DNA of 64,000 nt from NCBI GenBank assembly GCA_934546985.1, contig CAKTEE010000005.1:1-64000 (forward strand). The letters run 5' to 3'. Positions 44,158-50,622 of this stretch are shown here, in pieces. The notes under the pieces are model-generated. The model did no database searches. It saw only the letters and a program-made list of their open reading frames with translations, and had not been told where the DNA came from. Every line of letters begins with the position of its first letter. Within the stretch, counting starts at the first letter, position 1. The position numbers and the translations under genes are program-made. Origin of the DNA: an uncultured Eubacteriales bacterium (GTDB taxonomy: Bacteria > Bacillota > Clostridia > Oscillospirales > Acutalibacteraceae).

Positions 44158-45184
44158 GCGGCGCACCCCCAATGCTTAAAATATACTGTGCTATCAGACG
44201 GCCTGTATTTTCAATATCCTCCAGAACGGCAACTTCCACTGGGGAATGCATATAACGCAGAGGAATGGACAGAAGTCCGGTTTCCGCACCTGCACCGGTA
44301 ATTGAAATCACATCCGCATTTGTACCGGTTTCCCCGCCCATAATTTCCATTTGGTAAGGAATTTTATTCTCTTTTGCCAGCTTCTGAAAGTCACCGGATA
44401 TCCTGCGTGACAACACAGGCGACACGCCAATCATCGGACCTTTACCTAAATCACCGCATTTATACCTTTGGGAATCCGGCGTCATGGCAAAGCTAACATC
44501 AACTGCAATCGCTTCCTGAGGCATAACGCCAAAAGCTCCCGGACCCGCACCGCGAGTTCCAACTTCCTCCTGTACGCTGAACAGAACCGTAATGTCGCAA
44601 TCGTACTGCTTATTTTTTAATAGATCCAGACAGTATAGAATAGAAGCCACACCGGCACGGTCATCCAGAGATTTGCAGGTTACCTTGCCATCCATCAATT
44701 CATGAAATTTCCGGCGGAAAGTAACTTTATCCCCCGGTACTGCCAGCTCCTTTGCACGCTGTGCCGAATAGCCAATATCCACCGCCAATTCCTGAAGCTC
44801 CGGCGCTTTTGTATAATCCGCGGCGGCAGCAATCAGATGCGGCGGGCGGCAGCAGAACACACCGTATAACGGCCCGCTTTCCGTCCAAACAGTAACTTCA
44901 CTGCCAAGCAGCATCCGCAAATCTACACCGCCGCTTTTGGCAACTTTAATAAAACCATGTTCATCTACCGCCGTCACAACCATACCGATTTCATCCATAT
45001 GGGCGTCCAGCAGAATTTTTCTGCCTTTGCCGGGAATGTGCCCAATCAGACTCCCCATAACATCCCGCCGAACTTCCTGCGTATATGCACGCAGGTATTT
45101 TTCAGCAACTTCTGAAGCGCCCAGTTCCCAGCCGGAAAGCCCCGTTGCCTCGCATAATTCACGAAGCATTTCTTTCAATTCCAT
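44150..45184 (-). CDS. M42-family metallopeptidase (first of two)
   Basis: 344 residues from ATG 45184 (MELKEMLRELCEATGLSGWE), AGGAGC 8 bases upstream; a TTG two codons earlier is weaker. Motifs: LLDAHMDEIGMVVTAVDEHGF, SLDDRAGVASILYCLD, SVQEEVGTRGAGPGAF, MGGETGTNADVISI. Same fold as its neighbour, about a third alike by eye. The pair lies between murD and GNAT in the long minus-strand run. Confidence 0.9.
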   Translation of the reverse strand: MELKEMLRELCEATGLSGWELGASEVAEKYLRAYTQEVRRDVMGSLIGHIPGKGRKILLDAHMDEIGMVVTAVDEHGFIKVAKSGGVDLRMLLGSEVTVWTESGPLYGVFCCRPPHLIAAAADYTKAPELQELAVDIGYSAQRAKELAVPGDKVTFRRKFHELMDGKVTCKSLDDRAGVASILYCLDLLKNKQYDCDITVLFSVQEEVGTRGAGPGAFGVMPQEAIAVDVSFAMTPDSQRYKCGDLGKGPMIGVSPVLSRRISGDFQKLAKENKIPYQMEIMGGETGTNADVISITGAGAETGLLSIPLRYMHSPVEVAVLEDIENTGRLIAQYILSIGGAPRD

Positions 45185-45201
45185 AAACAATTGCTCCTGA
45201 T

Positions 45202-46590
45202 TTATAAATTATTTACCAAATCTTTAAAATGCTTGCCGCGCAGTTCAAAATTACGGTATTTATCAAAGCTTGCACATGCCGGAGACAGAGAAACAATATC
45301 ACCCTGCTCGGCATTCTCTTTTGCAAGCCTTACTGCTTCTTCCATGGAATCTGCATGCAGAATTTTCAGCTGCTCCGGTTTAAAATTCTCTGCTTCACGA
45401 ATAACTTTTTCCAATTTTTCTGCTGTAGCTCCCATAAGGATAATGCATTTCACTTTTTCATTCACAACAGGTGCAAGCGGTTCAAAGGGAATTTTTTTAT
45501 CATAACCGCCTGCAATAAGGATGACTTTCCTGTCAAAACAATTTAAACCCGCAATTGTACGCGTTGGATTTGTGGCAATAGAATCGTTATACCATTTTAC
45601 ACCGTCTATTTCGCGCACAAATTCAATGCGGTGTTCTACCCCGCCGAAGTTCTGCGCGACCCAGCGCATATTTTCAGGCGATACATAACCCCAAACCGCA
45701 GTAATAGCTGCAAGATAATTTTCTACATTATGGTCACCGCAGATTTTAATTTCATCCCGCGGCACAATCTTAAATTTTTCGTCACGGTACTGCATCACAA
45801 GGTTTTTATTTTCATCCACATACGCACCGCTCAAAGGACCGTTTTTCCGGCTGAAAAACAAAGTTTCCCCACGGGTTTCTTTGGCCATATCCTTTGTGAT
45901 ATCATTATCAAAATTTAAAACTGTACGTGAGAATGCCCCCTGATGCCAAATGAGATTTTTCTTGGAATCAACATATTCCTGCATATCCTTATGCATATCC
46001 AGATGATTCGGCGCAACATTTGTTACAACTGCAACATCCGGACTTTTACGCATGGAAATCAACTGAAAACTGGAAAGTTCTACAACCGCGTAATCCTCAG
46101 GGGATATTTCCTCAATAATCGGGAGTAATGCTCTGCCGATATTCCCGCCCAAATGCACGCGGAACCCTTGTTTTTTCAGCATCTCGGAAATAATGGTTGT
46201 TGTTGTTGTTTTTCCGTCTGAGCCTGTTACAGCAAAAATTTTGCACGGACATAAATCAAAGAAAACCTCCATCTCAGAGGTCACAGTAACGCCGTTGGCA
46301 CGCGCCTGATTCAGCTCCGGCAAGTAAAAACGCATACCCGGTGTACGGAATATAATATCAACATCCAAATTTTTCAGGTAATCTTCACCCAAATGCAAGG
46401 CTGCGCCCATTGCTTCAAATTTCTCACAAATTTCTCCCAGCTGTTCCCTGCTGCGTTTATCACACACGGTAATAACCGCACCTTTTTTTAAAAACATTTC
46501 AATCAAAGGGGTATTGCTGACCCCAACGCCGCAAAATGCGATACGTTTGCCTTTTATCTCACGAAAAAACTGTTCTGCTTTTGTATTCAT
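45202..46590 (-). CDS. murD: UDP-N-acetylmuramoylalanine-D-glutamate ligase
   Basis: 462 residues from ATG 46590 (MNTKAEQFFREIKGKR), GGGAGG 7 bases upstream. Mur ligase P-loop VTGSDGKTTTTTIISEML, HLGGNIGRALL, VELSSFQLI, VTNVAPNHLDMHKDM, FGGVEHRIEFV, WYNDSIATNPTRTIA. Adds D-Glu to UDP-MurNAc-Ala in the cytoplasm. It is the first gene of the run ending with addA and is divergent from the LCP gene. Confidence 0.95.
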   Translation of the reverse strand: MNTKAEQFFREIKGKRIAFCGVGVSNTPLIEMFLKKGAVITVCDKRSREQLGEICEKFEAMGAALHLGEDYLKNLDVDIIFRTPGMRFYLPELNQARANGVTVTSEMEVFFDLCPCKIFAVTGSDGKTTTTTIISEMLKKQGFRVHLGGNIGRALLPIIEEISPEDYAVVELSSFQLISMRKSPDVAVVTNVAPNHLDMHKDMQEYVDSKKNLIWHQGAFSRTVLNFDNDITKDMAKETRGETLFFSRKNGPLSGAYVDENKNLVMQYRDEKFKIVPRDEIKICGDHNVENYLAAITAVWGYVSPENMRWVAQNFGGVEHRIEFVREIDGVKWYNDSIATNPTRTIAGLNCFDRKVILIAGGYDKKIPFEPLAPVVNEKVKCIILMGATAEKLEKVIREAENFKPEQLKILHADSMEEAVRLAKENAEQGDIVSLSPACASFDKYRNFELRGKHFKDLVNNL

Positions 46591-46626
46591 CGTCATTCCT
46601 CCCATGTTATAAGGCACCTAATTTAT

Positions 46627-46655
46627 ATTATACTTTTCCAGCCGAAAAATATCAA
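46627..46655 (-). promoter_or_regulatory. promoter of the murD operon
   Basis: Minus strand TTGATA, 17-base spacer, TATAAT (46632-46627). Confidence 0.7.
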
Positions 46656-46661
46656 CAGTAT

Positions 46662-46690
46662 TTGATTTTTACAGAAAATTGCTGTATAAT
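46662..46690 (+). promoter_or_regulatory. promoter of the LCP gene
   Basis: TTGATT (46662-46667), 17-base spacer, TATAAT (46685-46690). It is back to back with the murD promoter; their -35 boxes are only 7 bases apart, so shared control is likely. Confidence 0.7.
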
Positions 46691-46723
46691 TATTAAAATA
46701 TTTTTGAATGGAGGTACGGCTTT

Positions 46724-47899
46724 TTGGAGGATAAACGAAATGAGGATGAGGAACTGGACCTGAGCCAATACTCTTATTATTTAGATTATAATGATGAGCA
46801 ACTCTCTCCGGAAAATAATCATTCGGAATACAGCAGTTATTCCAAAAACGAAAAAAGACATTATGGGGAACTGTCTTCGCAGAAACCTCCCCGAAAGAAA
46901 AAAAAGAAAACATTAAAAATTATTTTACTTTCCCTTGTGGGCGTACTCATTCTTACTATTGCCGCGGGCGTTATTTATGTAGACTCATTATTTAACAAAA
47001 TCGAATATGATACGGACACAGATTTATCTTATAATGATTATACCCCTGATATTGAAACCAATGACCCCGATTCCCCCAATATCGGCAATGAAGAAAACGA
47101 AACGCTTGAGAATTTCGGCGGCGAGCCGATGAGCAACCCGAACATTAAAAATATTCTTCTTATCGGGCGCGATACGGAAGAAAGCAAATCCAACGCCCGC
47201 TCCGACGTTATGGTGTTAATCTCCATCAACAAGGAAAAGCAAACTGTAAAAATGAGTTCATTCCAGCGTGATATTTACGCTTATATTCCTGGCAAAGGAT
47301 ATGACAAATTAAATCACGCACATTCCTATGCAGGACCAAAATTAACCATCCAGACACTGGAAGGTAATTTCCACGTAAAAATTGATAATTACATGAGCGT
47401 AAACTTTACCACATTCCGCAATATCGTAGATATTCTCGGCGGCGTTGATATGAACCTAAGCGCCGCAGAAGCAAAATACCTGAAAAATGAACTTGCCGCT
47501 TTGGGTTACACCAGCTTTGATGCGGGCACCTATCATTTAAAGGGACAGGCGGCGCTATCCTATTGCCGCATCCGTTACATTGACAGTGACCGTGAAAGAA
47601 CACAGCGTCACAGAAATATGCTGAACGCTATTACAGACCAGCATAAAAGCATCAACCTTGCACAGGCAATTCAACTTTTGGAACAATGCCTGCCGCTGGT
47701 CAAAACAGATTTTACCAAAGGCGAGCTTATGTCAACAATGGTAGATGCGATTTCTTATGTGCAATGGCCGCGCTCAGAAATTGTCATGCCTGTAGAAGGT
47801 GCATCTAATAATGCCACTGTACGGGGAATGTTTGTAATTACATTAGATTGGGCAACTAACGTAAAAGCACTGCAAAATTTCATTTACGGCGACCAATAA
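46724..47899 (+). CDS. LytR-CpsA-Psr (LCP) family glycopolymer ligase
   Basis: 391 residues; TTG start at 46724 with GGAGG 9 bases upstream; ATG codons downstream are out of frame. An acidic cytoplasmic N-terminus, KKKKK stop, one membrane helix (about 65-86), then the LCP domain: NILLIGRDTEESKSNARSD, SFQRDIYAYIPGKGYDKLNHAH, GGVDMNLSAAEAKYL and SYCRIRYIDSDRERTQRHRN, whose Asp and Arg residues bind the lipid pyrophosphate and metal. It attaches teichoic acid or capsule-like polymers to peptidoglycan. Confidence 0.92.
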   Translation: MEDKRNEDEELDLSQYSYYLDYNDEQLSPENNHSEYSSYSKNEKRHYGELSSQKPPRKKKKKTLKIILLSLVGVLILTIAAGVIYVDSLFNKIEYDTDTDLSYNDYTPDIETNDPDSPNIGNEENETLENFGGEPMSNPNIKNILLIGRDTEESKSNARSDVMVLISINKEKQTVKMSSFQRDIYAYIPGKGYDKLNHAHSYAGPKLTIQTLEGNFHVKIDNYMSVNFTTFRNIVDILGGVDMNLSAAEAKYLKNELAALGYTSFDAGTYHLKGQAALSYCRIRYIDSDRERTQRHRNMLNAITDQHKSINLAQAIQLLEQCLPLVKTDFTKGELMSTMVDAISYVQWPRSEIVMPVEGASNNATVRGMFVITLDWATNVKALQNFIYGDQ

Positions 47900-47953
47900 A
47901 AAATTATTTTATAAAAATCTACTTGACAAGAATTTCACGTTATTAAGGAAGTT

Positions 47954-47993
47954 AAAGGCAAGGCAAACCAAAATGGTTTGCCTTGCCTTTTTT
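47954..47993. terminator. strong terminator after the LCP gene
   Basis: A 17-bp perfect stem with a 3-base loop (AAAGGCAAGGCAAACCA and complement), flanked by A and T tracts, so it is usable from both sides. Confidence 0.9.
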
Positions 47994-48053
47994 GTCTAAT
48001 CCACTATAACACTTTCAAGGAAAGCACCCGCAGGAGAGCCAATAAATGGGAAA

Positions 48054-48257
48054 TTATAGTTCTATTGGCTTATACTTTAATGCCTTATCTGCTATTTCCT
48101 CTGAGGTCATTTCGCTCCAAAATATGTAATTCGAAACCTGCGGATCAATCACACCTCGTTCTAATTTTTCAATCAATCTGTCAATATCTTCTTCACTTTT
48201 ATTCTCACATTTTCTTATTTCTTCTATCAAATTAACAATTTCTTTCCTTGATAGCAA
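48054..48257 (-). CDS. orphan colicin/pyocin-type immunity protein
   Basis: 67 residues from a TTG at 48257 with GGAGG 7 bases upstream. The pattern ...IDRLIEKLERG, then DPQVSNYIFWSEMTSEEIADKALKYKP, matches the Colicin_Pyocin immunity family, where Asp/Glu and the aromatic pair on the central loop contact the nuclease (IFYPE in relatives, IFWSE here). These 65-90 residue four-helix proteins neutralise DNase or rRNase bacteriocins. No nuclease toxin is seen within several kb, so it may protect against a competitor's toxin. Confidence 0.7.
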   Translation of the reverse strand: MLSRKEIVNLIEEIRKCENKSEEDIDRLIEKLERGVIDPQVSNYIFWSEMTSEEIADKALKYKPIEL

Positions 48258-48400
48258 TATATATCCTCCAAATCCCGATTTGTCGCTTCATTCATTATAA
48301 AGCAGCACCCACTGAAAAGCAACTGCTTTTCAGCAGATGTCAACTTTCTTGTGGTGTGTTCCCGAACAGGTAGCTTTTGATAAACGATTCTATTTGTATA

Positions 48401-48429
48401 TTGACAGCCTTCATTTCATATACTATAAT
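48401..48429 (+). promoter_or_regulatory. consensus promoter of the ABC-F gene
   Basis: TTGACA at 48401, a 17-base spacer, and TATAAT at 48424-48429. Transcription should start near 48436, giving a leader of about 260 bases. Confidence 0.85.
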
Positions 48430-48457
48430 GGTAAAAAATATGACAGGAGTTGAAAGC

Positions 48458-48478
48458 GTGTATCATTTTTCTTGCTAA
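48458..48478 (+). CDS. six-codon leader peptide of the ABC-F gene
   Basis: AGGAG, an 8-base spacer, then GTG and five more codons to TAA (MYHFSC). An in-frame ATG at 48440 would give a 12-codon version but lacks a ribosome site. It lies just after the transcription start and 160 bases before the terminator, as in known attenuators where drug-stalled ribosomes on the leader peptide allow readthrough. Confidence 0.55.
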   Translation: MYHFSC

Positions 48479-48639
48479 CATGGTTCAATAAACCAACAGT
48501 CGAACTACCGGAAGGCCTATCTGAAAAGCCTGACGGGTTTCGCCTGCAAGAAAGATGAATTTCACCACATATCTGCCATCTGACAGTTATTGCTGTATTT
48601 TTGTTTCAGTTGTATACGTTATAACTGGTAAATATATGC

Positions 48640-48675
48640 AGCCGCAGGAAATGATTCTTTCCTGCGGCTGTTTTA
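48640..48675 (+). terminator. attenuator terminator upstream of the ABC-F gene
   Basis: A 12-bp perfect stem (AGCCGCAGGAAA at 48640 with TTTCCTGCGGCT at 48658) followed by GTTTTATTTT, ending about 20 bases before the ABC-F start and its AGGAGG site. Being located after the promoter and before the gene, it should cut off most transcripts unless an alternative structure forms. Confidence 0.8.
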
Positions 48676-48696
48676 TTTTATATAGGAGGCAGATTT

Positions 48697-50163
48697 ATGT
48701 CATTAATTAATATTTCGCACCTTACTTTCGGCTATGATGGGAATGCCGATTTGGTATTTGAAGACGTATCTTTCCAAATAGACACCAATTGGAAACTCGG
48801 TTTTATCGGGCGCAATGGAAAAGGCAAAACTACCTTTTTACAGCTTCTCATGAATCAGCATAAATATCAGGGACTTATCACACACACAACCGCATTCGAC
48901 TATTTCCCTTTTCCAATTAAAAATCCAGATAATTTGGTCATAGACATATTAGAAATGCTGGAACCGCATTTACAAATATGGCAGTTTGAACGGGAACTTT
49001 CCTTGCTTAACACAGATAGTGAACTGCTATATCGTCCATTTTCTTCATTAAGCTCGGGAGAGCAGACAAAAATTCTCCTTGCGGCGCTGTTCCTGAAAGA
49101 CAATCATTTTCTTCTCATTGATGAACCAACCAACCACTTAGACACAGACGCCCGAAAATCAGTCGCCAAATGTTTAAATTCTAAAAAAGGATTTATTCTG
49201 GTATCCCATGACCGCGAATTTCTTGACGCTTGCATTGACCACGTACTTTCAATAAACCGACACAGCTTGGAAATTGAAAAAGGCAATTTTACCACATGGA
49301 AACAAAACCGCGATTATCAGGAGCATTTTGAAGCGCAGGAATACGAAAAGCTTCGAACAGAAACAAAACGCCTTGCAAAATCTATGGCGCAAACAGCACA
49401 ATGGTCCCATCAGATAGAAGCTTCAAAATACGGCAATGATGTACCGGATCGGGGATATGTTGGTCATAAATCTGCCAAGATGATGAAACGTTCTAAAACC
49501 ATTGAAAAACGCAGAAAAAATGCATTAGAAGAAAAATCCAAACTGTTAAAGAATATAGAAACTTCTGAACCGATCAAAATACAAACCCTGCAGCATCCAA
49601 AAAAACTGCTTGTCCAAGCATGTGAACTGGAACTTTTTTATGATGAACGGAAGATTACCGGACCTGTTCAGTTTGAAATTCAGCAAGGAGACCGTATTTC
49701 CCTAAGCGGAAAAAATGGTTCAGGAAAATCCAGTATTCTGAAATTATTACTGGGTAAACCCATTCCCTATACCGGGACTCTGCAAATTGCAGGTAACCTA
49801 CAAATTTCTTATGTTCTTCAGGATACTAATTTTTTAAACGGCAGCCTGAAAAGCTTTATTGAGCAAGCAGAAATCGACGAAAGCCTTTTCAAAGCAATTT
49901 TACGGAAACTTGATTTTTCAAGGGAACAATTTGATAAAAGTATGGAATTTTTCAGTGCAGGACAAAAAAAGAAGGTGTTGCTTGCTCAGAGCCTTTGCCA
50001 ACAGGCACATTTATATATTTGGGATGAACCGTTGAATTACATTGACATCATCTCACGTATTCAACTGGAACAAATGCTTAAAACTTGTAAACCTACTATG
50101 ATATTTGTAGAACATGACGAGGCGTTCCGTAAAAACATTGCTTCTAAAAATATACAGTTATAG
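48697..50163 (+). CDS. ABC-F ribosome protection protein, Lsa/CplR-like
   Basis: 488 residues, two ABC domains in one chain, no membrane segment: Walker A GRNGKGKTT (about 38-46), LSSGEQTK, LLIDEPTNHLDT, a linker at about 185-290 with RGYVGHKSAKMMKRSKT, second Walker A GKNGSGKSS, FSAGQKKKV and IWDEPLNYID. The start MSLINISHLTFGYDGNADL and overall order resemble Lsa proteins (lincosamide, streptogramin A, pleuromutilin protection). AGGAGG lies 6 bases upstream. Whether it protects against antibiotics is inferred from family and attenuator. Confidence 0.85.
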   Translation: MSLINISHLTFGYDGNADLVFEDVSFQIDTNWKLGFIGRNGKGKTTFLQLLMNQHKYQGLITHTTAFDYFPFPIKNPDNLVIDILEMLEPHLQIWQFERELSLLNTDSELLYRPFSSLSSGEQTKILLAALFLKDNHFLLIDEPTNHLDTDARKSVAKCLNSKKGFILVSHDREFLDACIDHVLSINRHSLEIEKGNFTTWKQNRDYQEHFEAQEYEKLRTETKRLAKSMAQTAQWSHQIEASKYGNDVPDRGYVGHKSAKMMKRSKTIEKRRKNALEEKSKLLKNIETSEPIKIQTLQHPKKLLVQACELELFYDERKITGPVQFEIQQGDRISLSGKNGSGKSSILKLLLGKPIPYTGTLQIAGNLQISYVLQDTNFLNGSLKSFIEQAEIDESLFKAILRKLDFSREQFDKSMEFFSAGQKKKVLLAQSLCQQAHLYIWDEPLNYIDIISRIQLEQMLKTCKPTMIFVEHDEAFRKNIASKNIQL

Positions 50164-50273
50164 TTCACTTCAAATTCATTTAAAACATAAATATGAAAAA
50201 TAAAAATTTTTTAGAATGCTACCGTTCCTTGCTGAACAAATCACTTCCATTTCGGTTATCAGCTTCTCTTATT

Positions 50274-50303
50274 AAGCCAGCGTCTCAAGGCGCTGGCTTT
50301 TGT
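50274..50303 (+). terminator. terminator after the ABC-F gene
   Basis: A 9-bp perfect stem, 8-base loop, then TTTTGT. Confidence 0.7.
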
Positions 50304-50515
50304 ATTGTTTCTATCATCGTTCACTGCTCTTTTCAGTTCAGTTAAACCATTATCTAAACCTTTCGCTGCTGCAATTCAATTAAGGAGTCCTTACAATTTC
50401 ATTCATCAAACAGCTGCAATTAAAAAATTTGTGATAGATTTGATTAACTATATGAATAATGAAAATATCGTTTACATATAATCTATATATAAAATAGATA
50501 GTTGTTTATTATATA

Positions 50516-50544
50516 TTGACATTTTTTTGTATATATAGTAGAAT
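50516..50544 (+). promoter_or_regulatory. promoter of the GH5-like gene
   Basis: TTGACA (50516-50521), 17-base AT-rich spacer, TAGAAT (50539-50544), about 80 bases before the start codon. Confidence 0.65.
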
Positions 50545-50622
50545 TTTTCTTGAGAAGAAAGTAGTATAATGTAAAAAATAGTCATAAAATATGACACGAT
50601 ATGGAAAAGGAGCAGAAAGAAC

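Larger units (their letters stand above)
50164..50622. other. intergenic region with terminator and promoter only
   Basis: About 460 bases. A terminator (AAGCCAGCG/CGCTGGCTT, 50274-50303) ends the ABC-F transcript and a promoter (50516-50544) starts the next. Between them the sequence is AT-rich with no supportable gene. Confidence 0.5.
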
